A stretch of DNA of 64,000 nt from Streptomyces coacervatus (GTDB taxonomy: Bacteria; Actinomycetota; Actinomycetes; Streptomycetales; Streptomycetaceae): the NCBI RefSeq assembly GCF_029223485.1, contig NZ_JARHTP010000002.1, positions 310,001-374,000 of the forward strand. The letters run 5' to 3'. Below, piece by piece: positions 7,790 through 16,079 of this stretch (its first letter is position 1; each line of letters starts with the position of its first letter). The position numbers and the translations under genes are program-made. The notes beneath the pieces are model-generated. The model saw only the letters and a program-made list of their open reading frames with translations, was not told the origin of the DNA and searched no databases.

Positions 7790-8581
7790 TCACGCCTTTC
7801 CGGACGGGACCAGGGCGACGGGGTAGTGTGCGTGCCGCAGGATCGCCCGGCCGTCCGGGCCGGACAGCGCGGCCGCGCTGCCGTTGCGCCGCCGTACACC
7901 GACCACGACGAGCTGCGCGTCGGCGCTCGCCTCGGCCAGGGCGCGGTGATTGCGGCCCCGGACCGGGCGGGTGCGCACGGTGAGGTCCGGATACTTCTCA
8001 CGCAGCCCGGACAGGGCGCGTGCGGCCGGTGTCGTGTGCAGGATCACCAGGTCCGCACCGCGCTCCGAGGCCTCCGCGAAGGCGAACTCGGCGGCTTCGC
8101 GGGCCTCTCGTGACTCGTCCTGGGCCAGGACCACGGGACCGGTCCGGCGCTGCCTGCCGCACACCACCAGTACCGGGCAGCCCGCATGGGCCGTCAGCCG
8201 GCCGGCGACCGAGCCGTGCAGGCGACCGCGCATCCCGTACGCGGAACTGCCTCCCACCACAGTGAGCGAGGCGGCGCGCGACTCGGACCGCAGGACCGTC
8301 ACAGGCTCGCCGACGAGGACTTCACGGGTGATCGCCACATCGGGTGCCACACGGCGGGCCCGCCGCTCGGCATCGGTCAGCGCCTCGTTCACGCGGTCCC
8401 GCAGCCCGCCGCCGTCCGGATCCCAGGGCGCCACACCGGGCGGTATGTGCCCCGCGGACCACATCAGGGCGTGCGCCAGCTCAAGGCCCACTCCGCGCCG
8501 GTCGGCCTCCCATGCCGCGGCTTCCACGGCGGCCAGGCCGGACGGCGTACCGTCCACTCCCACCACGACCGGTCCGTTCAT
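7790..8581 (-). CDS. Universal stress protein, two-domain
   Basis: 263 aa with two tandem USP domains. Domain 1 starts MNGPVVVGVDGTPSGLAAVEAAAWEADRRG and ends near RLTAHAGCPVLVVCG, with GGSSAYGMRGRLHGSVAGRL as the nucleotide-loop region. Domain 2 starts near VVLAQDESREAREAAEFAF and ends ILRHAHYPVALVPSGKA. The first-domain loop deviates from the canonical G-2x-G-9x-GS spacing. ATG 8581 follows GGAGAGGGGAGGG. Its promoter side carries two DevR-box-like repeats at 8686-8722. Confidence 0.88.
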   Translation of the reverse strand: MNGPVVVGVDGTPSGLAAVEAAAWEADRRGVGLELAHALMWSAGHIPPGVAPWDPDGGGLRDRVNEALTDAERRARRVAPDVAITREVLVGEPVTVLRSESRAASLTVVGGSSAYGMRGRLHGSVAGRLTAHAGCPVLVVCGRQRRTGPVVLAQDESREAREAAEFAFAEASERGADLVILHTTPAARALSGLREKYPDLTVRTRPVRGRNHRALAEASADAQLVVVGVRRRNGSAAALSGPDGRAILRHAHYPVALVPSGKA

Positions 8582-8685
8582 GGCGGCCCTCCCCTCTCCG
8601 GGCGGTCGCCGGTGCGCGGCCGCCGCCCTCCCTCGTGCACGGTGTTGACGCTTCTCAGCCTTCGCCTGCCGGTCCTTGGCCGCAC

Positions 8686-8722
8686 GGGGCCGACGGGCCC
8701 GCCCTCCGCGCCGACCGGCCCT
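8686..8722. promoter_or_regulatory. Two DevR/Osd-box-like repeats upstream of USP
   Basis: GGGGCCGACGGGCCCG at 8686-8701 has the standard 5-4-5 layout. CGCGCCGACCGGCCCT at 8707-8722 has one good half. Both lie 105-141 bp upstream of the leftward USP and between it and the nitroreductase stop. Confidence 0.55.
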
Positions 8723-8739
8723 GGCAACGGCCCGGAAGC

Positions 8740-9729
8740 TCAGTCGATCTCGAGTACGTCGTGCACGGGGCGGCGAGGTGTCCCCGTCCCCGCGGGCCCG
8801 TAGCCGAGGCGCAGCACCATGTGGACGAAGCCCATGGCCGACCGTGGGTCGCGGGCCAGCTCCCGCAGGTCCGCCTGTTCCAGTGCGTGGGAGGTGAGGG
8901 ACGTGGCCAGGCCGTCGAGCGTGGCCAGCAGGAGGACCCGCTCCAGGGCCTGTCCTGCGCGCAGCCAATCGGCGGGGTGGTCGTTGCGCGTGCCCAGCAG
9001 TGCCAAGTGCGGGACGGTTTCGAAGACGGCTGCCGGACGGCCGGGCACGGCGCGGCGGCCGGCGAAGTCACGGACCGGAGCGCGGCCGCGCTGCTTGCGG
9101 GGCCCGAAGGCATCCTCGGGAATCCCGTCCACGGCCGTGCCGGCGCTCTCCGCGCCTGTGCGGGTCCACCGTTCGATGTCCTCGCGCCCCTCGGGGTGCA
9201 GGCTGTCGCGCCCCTCGACGTCGCGGACGTGCTCCAGCAGCGACTCCACATGCCATGCCTCGGGGAAGGCCAGCTGTGCGCCCTCCCTGAGGGCGGCATC
9301 GCACAGGGCGTCCTGGACGGCGGCCGGAACCGGCTTTTCCTGGAACGGGTGGCGGCTGGTGTGCCGGCGGGCGATCCCCGGGAACAGCGTCGCCAGCTCG
9401 CGGTCGGGCCGCTCGCTGTCGTCGAGCTGTACGACGGCGAGCAGCTCGCGGTCGGCCGGATCGGGCAGCAGCCGTGTGCCGGTGTGCAGACCGCTGTCGG
9501 CCGCGGCGACCCGGAGGTTGAACAGTGCCGCGCCGCAGCCGAGGTACAGGGCGCGGTTGTCGGGGTCGGTGTGCGGCATGGCCCGCTCGAAGTCGGCACG
9601 CACTTCGAGGGTGGCGTCCGCGGGGTGGTGGCGGAATCGCCACGGCTGCGCGTTGTGCAGAGAGGGCGCGGCCGTGGCGGCGGCCACCAGGGCCATGACG
9701 TTCATCGTTTCGAGTGGTTGCGCCGACAT
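8740..9729 (-). CDS. Acg-type nitroreductase family FMN oxidoreductase
   Basis: 329 aa, similar in layout to Acg (Rv2032) and to other actinobacterial double-fold nitroreductases. Key stretches are AAPSLHNAQPWRFR (FMN-phosphate binding region), AMPHTDPDNRALYLGCGAALFNLRV, RRHTSRHPF and MGFVHMVLRLGYGP. ATG 9729 was chosen because GAGGGGAGG lies 8 nt upstream; a GTG three codons earlier overlaps that site. Acg in M. tuberculosis is a DosR-regulon protein that sequesters FMN and lacks classical nitroreductase activity, so the same is possible here. A repeat with a 5-nt spacer is present upstream at 9843-9857. Confidence 0.87.
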   Translation of the reverse strand: MSAQPLETMNVMALVAAATAAPSLHNAQPWRFRHHPADATLEVRADFERAMPHTDPDNRALYLGCGAALFNLRVAAADSGLHTGTRLLPDPADRELLAVVQLDDSERPDRELATLFPGIARRHTSRHPFQEKPVPAAVQDALCDAALREGAQLAFPEAWHVESLLEHVRDVEGRDSLHPEGREDIERWTRTGAESAGTAVDGIPEDAFGPRKQRGRAPVRDFAGRRAVPGRPAAVFETVPHLALLGTRNDHPADWLRAGQALERVLLLATLDGLATSLTSHALEQADLRELARDPRSAMGFVHMVLRLGYGPAGTGTPRRPVHDVLEID

Positions 9730-9842
9730 GGGGCGCACCTCCCCTCGGACGGGCGGGGCGGTTGTACGGTCTCGGACTGCTGCTCACAGCCACCTTCACC
9801 CCCGTGTACGACCAGCGGGAATGGGCCGCCCGGTGTCGATCC

Positions 9843-9858
9843 GGGACCATCCGGCCCA
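9843..9858. promoter_or_regulatory. Degenerate DevR/Osd-box-like repeat
   Basis: GGGACCATCCGGCCCA, spacer 5 nt instead of 4, 114-129 bp upstream of the nitroreductase start and just past the end of the GH65 gene. Confidence 0.4.
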
Positions 9859-9878
9859 AGCCCCGGCCCGGTCCGCCG

Positions 9879-12248
9879 TCAGTCCCCGAGCACCAGTCGG
9901 CCGGTCTCCCCCGGCTGCAGACAGACGGCCCGGTCCGGCAGCCGTACGTCGATGGGTGTGCCGTCGGACGACGGCACCGCGATCTCCAGCAGCCCGCGCT
10001 CCAGCCTCAGCCGTACACCCCAGTGCTCGTGGTAGCGCAGCGCGAACCCGTAGGAGGACAGCTCCGGCAGCGGCACCGGATCGAGCCACAGCGCCCCGTC
10101 CCTCGTCTCCAGGCCGGTCAGTCCGCGCTGGACGAGGTCGAGGGTGCCGGCCATGGCGCCGAGGTGGATCCCCTCGCCGGTGGTGCCGCCCTGGACGTCG
10201 GCGACGTCGCCCCGGAGGGCTTCCAGACAGAACTTCCACGCCTCCGCGCGCCGGGCCCGCGCCAGGACCCAGCCGTGGACCAGGCCGCTGAGTGTGGAGC
10301 CGTGGCTGGTGCGCTGCAGGTAGTGGTCGACGGTGCGCCGCCAGCCGTCCTCGTCGAGCCGCAGCCCCAACCGGCGGAACAGGCCCTGCAGTTCGGCCGG
10401 TGCGAAGAGGTAGCCGAGCATCAGGACGTCGGCCTGCTTGGAGGCCCGGTAGCGGTTGACGGTGTCGCCCTCCGCCTCCAGGATCCGGTCGAGGCGCCGG
10501 ATGTCGCCGTAGCGCCGGCGGTAGCCGTCCCAGTCGAGTTCGGCGAGGTCGCCGTAGCCCTCGAACTGGCTGATGACACCGTCGTGGAAGGGCACGTGGA
10601 GGGTGCGGGAGACGTCCTCCCACTGTTCGAGTTCGCCACCGTCCAGCCCGGTGCGCTCGACGAGTTCGCGGCGCCGCGGTTCCGGGAGTGTCCGCAGCAG
10701 TTCGAGGGTGCGGGTGAGCACCCAGGCGGCCGTGACGTTCGTGTACGCGTTGTCGTCCAGGCCCGGCTCCGCGGCGCCGGGGTAGGCGTCGTGGTACTCG
10801 TCGGGGCCGACCACGCCCTTGATGCGGTGGCGCCCGAGCCGCTCGTCGTAGACGGCCGAGTCGGCCCAGAAGCGGGCGATCTGCAGCATCATCTCGGCGC
10901 CCTTGGTGTGCCGGAACTCGGCGTCGCCGCTGGCCTCGCAGTACTGCCACACGTTGTACGCGATGGCCGAGCCGACGTGGTGCTGGAGCCGGGAGTGGTC
11001 GGGCAGCCAGCGTCCCGAGCGCGGGTTGAGGTGCAGCTGCTGGGTCTCCTCGCGACCGTCGCTGCCGCTCTGCCAGGGGTACAGGGCACCGCGGCGGCCC
11101 GCCGCCCGCGCGGCGGTGCAGGCCTGTTCGAGGCGGCGGTGGCGGTGGCGGAGCAGGGCGCGGGAGACCTCGGGGAAGTGCAGATTGAGGTAGGGCAGGA
11201 CGAACAGCTCGTCCCAGAAGACATGTCCGCGGTAGGCCTCGCCGTGCAGTCCGCGGGCGGGTACGCCGACGTCGAGGTCGGCGGTGTGCGGGGAGAGCGT
11301 CTGCAGGACGTGGAAGAGGTGGAGGCGCAGGATGCGGCCCGCCTCCCCGTCGACGTCGAGGTCCGCGCGGCGCCAGAGCTGGTCCCAGGCCGTCAGGTGC
11401 GATTCGAGGAGTTCGTCGAAGCCGGGCGCGCGGGTCACCCGGTCGACGGCGGCGAACAGCGGGTCGCTGATCGCCGGGTCGCGCGAGGTGTGCAGGGCGA
11501 CGGTCTTGTCGACGGTGACGGTACGGTCGGACTCCAGTTCCAGGTTCAACTCCTGTGCCACGCAAGGGACTTCGTGCCGGACGGTGACGGTTGCATCGGC
11601 GCCGAGGCGGGCCGCCATGGCGATGCGGATGTCCGACGTCCGGGTGCGGCAGCGCAGCCACACGGTGTCCGGGGCGGCGGTTCCGGTGTGCACATGGGCG
11701 AGGTGGCGGCCGTCGAGGTCGCGGTAGCGCTCGACTCCGGAGTTGGTGATTCCGCCGTCGAGGGCCGCCTCGACGTCGAGCCGGCCGGAGAAGCCTTCCG
11801 CCGTGAACTCGGTGCGCAGCGCGGCGAGATGGGGATCGGCCATGTGCACCAGCCGCTGCTGACGCACTGTAAGCACCCGTCCCTCGCCGAGGTCGTAGCG
11901 CGTCCGTCGCTCCAGCAGCCCCGAGGACAGATGCAGGGTCTGGCGGTGCTCCGGCACGGTCGCGGTGTCGGGTGTGAGCCACCGCCCGCCGGTCAGGCGG
12001 AAGCGCAACGGCAGCCAGTTCGGCACGTTGACCATGTCCTCGTTCTCGACCTGGCGGCCTGCCACATTGGAGGTGAGCCGGTTGTAGCAGCCCGCCACAT
12101 ACGTGCCCGGGTAGTGCACCTCGTCCCCTGCGCACTCGGGCAGCGCCCCCCGCGTGGCGAAGTAGCCGTTGCCCAGCGTGCACAGCGCCTCCCGCAGGCG
12201 CTCGTCGGCCGGTTCGTACCCCTCGTACTCCCAGGTCCAGCCCGTCAC
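9879..12248 (-). CDS. Glycoside hydrolase family 65 protein (disaccharide phosphorylase type)
   Basis: 789 aa, normal length for GH65 maltose/trehalose/kojibiose phosphorylases. The N-terminal beta-sandwich domain (ETLGNGYF-like LCTLGNGYFATRGALPE) is followed by the (alpha/alpha)6 barrel. The barrel carries GHVFWDELFVLPYLNLHFPE and GVVGPDEYHDAYPG; the Glu in GPDEYH is the family general acid. The GTG start at 12248 overlaps the HAD-gene stop (GTGA), so the two are coupled. Inferred role: phosphorolysis of an alpha-glucosidic disaccharide to beta-glucose 1-phosphate, which the upstream HAD mutase would convert to glucose 6-phosphate. Exact disaccharide is not determinable; trehalose is plausible in Streptomyces. 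Confidence 0.9.
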   Translation of the reverse strand: MTGWTWEYEGYEPADERLREALCTLGNGYFATRGALPECAGDEVHYPGTYVAGCYNRLTSNVAGRQVENEDMVNVPNWLPLRFRLTGGRWLTPDTATVPEHRQTLHLSSGLLERRTRYDLGEGRVLTVRQQRLVHMADPHLAALRTEFTAEGFSGRLDVEAALDGGITNSGVERYRDLDGRHLAHVHTGTAAPDTVWLRCRTRTSDIRIAMAARLGADATVTVRHEVPCVAQELNLELESDRTVTVDKTVALHTSRDPAISDPLFAAVDRVTRAPGFDELLESHLTAWDQLWRRADLDVDGEAGRILRLHLFHVLQTLSPHTADLDVGVPARGLHGEAYRGHVFWDELFVLPYLNLHFPEVSRALLRHRHRRLEQACTAARAAGRRGALYPWQSGSDGREETQQLHLNPRSGRWLPDHSRLQHHVGSAIAYNVWQYCEASGDAEFRHTKGAEMMLQIARFWADSAVYDERLGRHRIKGVVGPDEYHDAYPGAAEPGLDDNAYTNVTAAWVLTRTLELLRTLPEPRRRELVERTGLDGGELEQWEDVSRTLHVPFHDGVISQFEGYGDLAELDWDGYRRRYGDIRRLDRILEAEGDTVNRYRASKQADVLMLGYLFAPAELQGLFRRLGLRLDEDGWRRTVDHYLQRTSHGSTLSGLVHGWVLARARRAEAWKFCLEALRGDVADVQGGTTGEGIHLGAMAGTLDLVQRGLTGLETRDGALWLDPVPLPELSSYGFALRYHEHWGVRLRLERGLLEIAVPSSDGTPIDVRLPDRAVCLQPGETGRLVLGD

Positions 12249-13018
12249 TTCGGCTCTCCTCGTACGACCAGTTCTCCGAGGTCGCATACGACGATGTCGG
12301 CGCCGTGCCGCAGCAGCCGCTGCCGGGTGTCCGGGACGCCGGTGCGGTCCACGCCGATCACCAGGGCGAATCCGCCCCGGCGGCCCGCCTCCACGCCCGC
12401 CAGGGCGTCCTCCACGACCGCGGCGCGTGGCGCGGGGACGCCGAGCCGGCGCGCCGCCTCCAGGAAGAGGTCGGGCCGCGGTTTGCCCGGCAGCCCCAGC
12501 CGGGCCGCCTCGCCGCCGTCCACGAGCACGTCGAACAGGTCGAGCACCCCGGCCCGGGCGAGCAGCTCACCGGCGTGGCGGGACGCGGAGGCCGCGGCCC
12601 GGGGGATCCCGGCGCGGCGCAGGGTACGCACCAGCCGTACCGTTCCCGGGTACGCGTCCACGCCGTGCGCGCGCAGCCGTTCGGTGAACAGGCGCTCCTT
12701 GTCCGCGGCGACGGCACGCACCGTCTCCTCGGGCGTGTCGAGGCCGCGTGCGCGGAGGAAGGCCGCGGCGCCGTCCAGGCGGGACTTGCCGTCCACGTGG
12801 CGCAGGTAGTCGTCGCGTACGTCGAAGGGGCGGCGCAGCCGCGGATCCCGGGGCGGGTGGGCGCGCAGGTGGGCGTCGAAGGCCGTCTTCCAGGCCGCGG
12901 CGTGCACCCGGGCCGAGTCGGTGATGACTCCGTCGGTGTCGAACACGACGGCCCGTACGTCCCGGAACACGGGAGCGAGCGTGTCGCGGGACGTCACCGG
13001 GGCAAGGGGGCGGCGCAT
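12245..13018 (-). CDS. Beta-phosphoglucomutase-like HAD hydrolase
   Basis: 257 aa HAD-superfamily protein of the beta-PGM type. Motif I is FDTDGVITDS (nucleophile D and general acid D two residues on). The helical cap follows (VHAAAWKTAFDAHL, DYLRHVDGKSRLDGAAAFL). The motif II serine lies in AAASASRHA, motif III is the lysine in GLPGKPRPD, and motif IV is VVEDALAGVEAG. Actinobacterial GH65 enzymes are commonly paired or fused with such a mutase. The ATG lies 2 nt past the USP stop and its own stop overlaps the GH65 start, giving a tight USP-HAD-GH65 operon. Confidence 0.88.
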   Translation of the reverse strand: MRRPLAPVTSRDTLAPVFRDVRAVVFDTDGVITDSARVHAAAWKTAFDAHLRAHPPRDPRLRRPFDVRDDYLRHVDGKSRLDGAAAFLRARGLDTPEETVRAVAADKERLFTERLRAHGVDAYPGTVRLVRTLRRAGIPRAAASASRHAGELLARAGVLDLFDVLVDGGEAARLGLPGKPRPDLFLEAARRLGVPAPRAAVVEDALAGVEAGRRGGFALVIGVDRTGVPDTRQRLLRHGADIVVCDLGELVVRGEPK

Positions 13019-13020
13019 GG

Positions 13021-13896
13021 TCACACCTGTTGCGGCACGATCGCCACCGGGCAGTCGGAGTGGTGCAGCAACGTGTGTGCCACTCGGCCGAGTTGGAGGC
13101 CTGCGTGGCCCTTGCGGCGCTGGGCTCCGACGATCAGGAGGTCCGCGCCGGCCGAGCGGTGGAGCAGTACCTTGCGGGCCGGCCCTTCGACCGTGACACG
13201 GTGTACCCGGACCTTCGGGTGATCCGCGATCGCCTCTGCGAGCAGGGCGTCGAGCAGTGCGGCCGCCTGTTCCTCGTGGCGGTGCGCGGGGTCCTGAGCC
13301 GGCCGGGGGTGGTCGGCGCTCTCGTGTGCGGGGCAGCGCCAGGTGCGCACGACGTCGAGGGTGCATCCGCGCGCCTCGGCCTCGCGGAAGGCGAACCGCA
13401 CGGCCTCGCCGCCCGTCGCCGGTTCGCCCGCACCGAGCAGGATCCGCTCATGGGTGCCCTGCAGACCGGCCTTGTCGCCGCGGACCACGATCACCGGACC
13501 GTGGGCGCGGGCCGCCACGGCCAGTCCGACCGAGCCGAGCAGCAGGCCCGCCAGTTCGCCGCGGCCGCGCGAGCCGGTGACGAGTACGGAGGCGTTGTTG
13601 CCTTCGCGCAGGAGTGCCGAGACCGCTTCCTCGGGGAGCACCTCAGTGCTGACCTTCACCTCGGGGTTGCGTCGCCCGGCACGCTCCGCGGCAAGAGCGA
13701 CGGTCTGCTCCGCCATGACCTGCTCGGACGGGCGGTCGGGACTGTCGGAGGGCACTGCGCCCTCGTAGCGCTCCCACAGCGAGGCGTACACCAGCCGCAA
13801 CGGCAGGCCGTGCCGGGCCGCTTCGTCCACGGCCCAGTCGACGGCCGCGAGGCTCCCGTCCGATCCGTCGACGCCCACGACCAGGGGCAGCTCCAT
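13021..13896 (-). CDS. Universal stress protein, two-domain
   Basis: 291 aa. Domain 1 begins MELPLVVGVDGSDGSLAAVDWAVDEAARHG and contains VTGSRGRGELAGLLLGSVGLAVAARAHGPVIVV, a canonical ATP-binding loop. Domain 2 ends VGAQRRKGHAGLQLGRVAHTLLHHSDCPVAIVPQQV. ATG 13896 follows GGGGAAG. First gene of the operon with the HAD mutase and the GH65 phosphorylase. Two DevR-box-like repeats lie 94-131 bp upstream. Confidence 0.9.
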   Translation of the reverse strand: MELPLVVGVDGSDGSLAAVDWAVDEAARHGLPLRLVYASLWERYEGAVPSDSPDRPSEQVMAEQTVALAAERAGRRNPEVKVSTEVLPEEAVSALLREGNNASVLVTGSRGRGELAGLLLGSVGLAVAARAHGPVIVVRGDKAGLQGTHERILLGAGEPATGGEAVRFAFREAEARGCTLDVVRTWRCPAHESADHPRPAQDPAHRHEEQAAALLDALLAEAIADHPKVRVHRVTVEGPARKVLLHRSAGADLLIVGAQRRKGHAGLQLGRVAHTLLHHSDCPVAIVPQQV

Positions 13897-13989
13897 CTTC
13901 CCCACCGCCTTTCCGCCTTTCGTCGGTCTGCGTGGGAGCTCAGCACCGGGCTCCACTCCCACCGTGGCACCGGCGACCCGGGCTCAGCA

Positions 13990-14027
13990 GGGGTGTTTCG
14001 GCCCTCGCCCCGGGGCCGCTCGGCCCA
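13990..14027. promoter_or_regulatory. Two DevR/Osd-box-like repeats upstream of USP-HAD-GH65 operon
   Basis: GGGGTGTTTCGGCCCT at 13990-14005 and GGGGCCGCTCGGCCCA at 14012-14027, both with the 5-4-5 layout and spaced 22 bp centre to centre, about two DNA turns. This suits tandem dimer binding. Confidence 0.6.
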
Positions 14028-14048
14028 GGCGCGTGCCCGGGGTTCCCG

Positions 14049-15119
14049 TCATGGCGCAGGCACGGGGACGATCTCGCGCTGCGGCCCGCCGAGTACGACC
14101 TTGAGTGCGCCGGTCTCGGCGGCGCGGGCGAAGACCTCGTAGGCCTCCTCCATGCGGTCGAGTGGGAAGACGTGCGTGACCAGCTGCGAGGTCGGCAGCC
14201 GTCCGGCTGCCGCCATCCGCAGCAACGTGGGGGTGGAGCGGGTGTCGACCAGACCCGTGGTGATCGTCACGTTCTTGATCCACAGGTCTTCCAGATGCAG
14301 GGTGGCGGGCTTGCCGTGCACACCGACGTTGGCCACGTGCCCGCCGGGGCGCACCATGCGCGTGCACAGCTCGAAGCTCTCGGGCACGCCGACCGCCTCG
14401 ATGACCACATCGGCGCCGAGCCCGTCGGTCAGGTCGGCGATCAGCTGCTCGGGCGCCTCGCTCGCGTCGGCCACCGCTTCGGCACCCAGCTTCCTGGCCG
14501 CCTCCAGGCGGGACGCGGCGACGTCCACGGCGAGGATGCGCTCCGGGGAGAACAGCCGGGCCGTGGCGATCGCGGCCAGGCCGATGGGCCCCGCCCCGAC
14601 CACGGCGACGGTGTCTCCGGGACGTACGTGCCCGTTGAGCACGCCCACCTCGTAGGCCGTCGGGAAGATGTCGGCCAGCAGCACGGCGTCCTCGTTGTCC
14701 ACCGCGCCCGGCAGCGGATGCACGGAGAGGTCGGCGTAGGGGACCCGGACGTACTCGGCCTGGGTGCCGTTGATCAGGTGGCCGAGGATCCAGCCTCCGC
14801 CGCCCCGGCACTGGCCGTACATGGCCTCGCGGCAGTAGCTGCAGCGTCCGCAGGCGGTGATGCAGGAGATGAGGACCCGGTCTCCGGGCCGTACGGTCCG
14901 CACGTCGCTGCCGACCTCGACGATCTCACCGACCGCCTCGTGCCCCAGCACCGTGCCCGGGGGTACCTCGGGTACATCGCCCTTGAGGATGTGCAGGTCC
15001 GTGCCGCAGATGGTGACGGCGTCGACCCGCACGATCGCGTCGGTGGCCTCCTCGATGCCCGGATCTGCGACCTCTTCCCAGGCTGCCTGTCCTGGGCCGT
15101 GGAACACATAGCCTTTCAT
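14049..15119 (-). CDS. Zinc-dependent alcohol dehydrogenase (MDR family)
   Basis: 356 aa. Catalytic-zinc region ICGTDLHILKGDVPEVPPG and GHEAVGEIVEVG. Structural-zinc cysteines lie in CGRCSYCREAMYGQC. Rossmann fold VAVVGAGPIGLAAIATARLFSPERILAVDV. Layout resembles alcohol dehydrogenases of the type seen in hypoxic actinobacterial clusters (NAD-dependent, substrate unknown). ATG 15119 is followed by MKGYVFHGPGQ. A DevR-box-like repeat lies 91-106 bp upstream. Inferred role: reoxidation of NADH by reducing aldehydes when oxygen is short. Confidence 0.9.
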   Translation of the reverse strand: MKGYVFHGPGQAAWEEVADPGIEEATDAIVRVDAVTICGTDLHILKGDVPEVPPGTVLGHEAVGEIVEVGSDVRTVRPGDRVLISCITACGRCSYCREAMYGQCRGGGGWILGHLINGTQAEYVRVPYADLSVHPLPGAVDNEDAVLLADIFPTAYEVGVLNGHVRPGDTVAVVGAGPIGLAAIATARLFSPERILAVDVAASRLEAARKLGAEAVADASEAPEQLIADLTDGLGADVVIEAVGVPESFELCTRMVRPGGHVANVGVHGKPATLHLEDLWIKNVTITTGLVDTRSTPTLLRMAAAGRLPTSQLVTHVFPLDRMEEAYEVFARAAETGALKVVLGGPQREIVPVPAP

Positions 15120-15209
15120 GCCCGACCTCACCCTCTTGATGTACAGGATCCTGGAATCGCCGGAAACACTCCCGTAGGTCCAGCTTGGCCAAAACCCATG
15201 GGATCCGCA

Positions 15210-15225
15210 TGGGCCGGTCGGCCCT
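15210..15225. promoter_or_regulatory. DevR/Osd-box-like inverted repeat
   Basis: TGGGCCGGTCGGCCCT upstream of the leftward zinc alcohol dehydrogenase. The rest of the 395-bp gap to hsp20 holds only the hairpins at 15458-15514. Confidence 0.6.
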
Positions 15226-15457
15226 GGGGGCCGGGGTGTGCCGGGATTCGGGGCCGAGTGGCACTGGCGGGTCCGGCGTCCACGTGTTGTGCTGAAGCTG
15301 ACGGGAAGGACCCGGCACAGACGCGGGGAAGCGGCCGGCGGCCGTGCACCGCGCAATCAGGATCCGCGAGAAGCGGATGGGGCCCTTCCCGTCCTGCCTG
15401 ACCGGCCGGACCTGTCATGGCCACCCCGCCTTCCATGCCCCGTGCCTGGGCAGACGT

Positions 15458-15514
15458 GTGCGCGGCCGGCGTACCGGCCGCGCACTGCGGGTGCGGGCGA
15501 GCGCCCGCCCGCAC
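15458..15514 (-). terminator. Tandem hairpins downstream of hsp20
   Basis: A 9-bp stem (GTGCGGGCG at 15491-15499 with CGCCCGCAC at 15506-15514) directly abuts the hsp20 stop. A second, 12-bp stem with a CGTA loop follows at 15458-15485. No T-run is present, as is usual in high-GC actinobacteria. Probably the transcription terminator of hsp20. Confidence 0.6.
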
Positions 15515-15937
15515 TCAGCCTTGCCGTACCGGGATGGTCTTCGTGCCCGTCTTGGTCTCGGGCACCGGGATCGTGACGGTCAGGACTCCGTCCTTGTACT
15601 CGGCGGTGGCCTCGTCGCCCTTGGCGCCGGCGGGCAGCCGGACGGAGCGGGCGAAGGTGCCGTAGCGGAACTCCGTGCGGTGCTTCTGTGTCGTCTCCTC
15701 ACTGCGTTCCGCCCGCAGGGTCAGAACGCCTTCCGTGACGGTGATTTCGACATCCCTGGCGGGGTCGATGCCCGGGAGCTCCGCCCGCAGCACGTACTTC
15801 TCGTCCGCCAGGTGCTCTTCGATACGGATGCCGTGCAGTCCGGGGACGGCGTGCGCCCCGGGGAAGCCGGTCTCGACCCAGCCGAACAGGTCGGGCAGGG
15901 TCGGCCAGCCCGGCAGTCGCTCGATCATGCCGGTCAT
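15515..15937 (-). CDS. Hsp20 family small heat shock protein (alpha-crystallin domain)
   Basis: 140 aa. Short N-terminal arm (MTGMIERLPGWPTLPDLFGW), then the alpha-crystallin domain with IRIEEHLADEKYVLRAELPGI, VEITVTEGVLTLRAERSEE, FRYGTFARSVRLPAG and GVLTVTIPVPE. The C-terminal IPV anchor (TKTIPVRQG) is present. ATP-independent holdase chaperone in the cytoplasm. The M. tuberculosis counterpart HspX/Acr is the hallmark DosR-regulon protein. Strong ribosome site GGAGGAGG. Two DevR-box-like repeats lie 62-98 bp upstream. Confidence 0.95.
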   Translation of the reverse strand: MTGMIERLPGWPTLPDLFGWVETGFPGAHAVPGLHGIRIEEHLADEKYVLRAELPGIDPARDVEITVTEGVLTLRAERSEETTQKHRTEFRYGTFARSVRLPAGAKGDEATAEYKDGVLTVTIPVPETKTGTKTIPVRQG

Positions 15938-15998
15938 GTGTCCCTCCTCCTTTTCCTCTTCGTCACTTCCAGCGTCCCGCGCGGGGGCGGGACGCGCG

Positions 15999-16035
15999 TG
16001 GGCCGACCGGACCCGTACCGGGCCCGACCGGCCCC
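15999..16035. promoter_or_regulatory. Two DevR/Osd-box-like repeats upstream of hsp20
   Basis: TGGGCCGACCGGACCC at 15999-16014 and GGGCCCGACCGGCCCC at 16020-16035, 21 bp centre to centre. Both have the 5-4-5 layout. Confidence 0.6.
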
Positions 16036-16079
16036 GGCGCCCCAACGTCTCCCCGGCGCCTGCCGGTTGGCGCGCCGTC

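Noticed and set aside
9714..12809. A 1031-codon open frame on the plus strand opposite the GH65 and HAD genes
   Set aside because: Low-complexity, Val/Gly/Pro/Gln/Arg-rich translation with no family features. It is the antisense shadow of strongly coding leftward genes in high-GC DNA.
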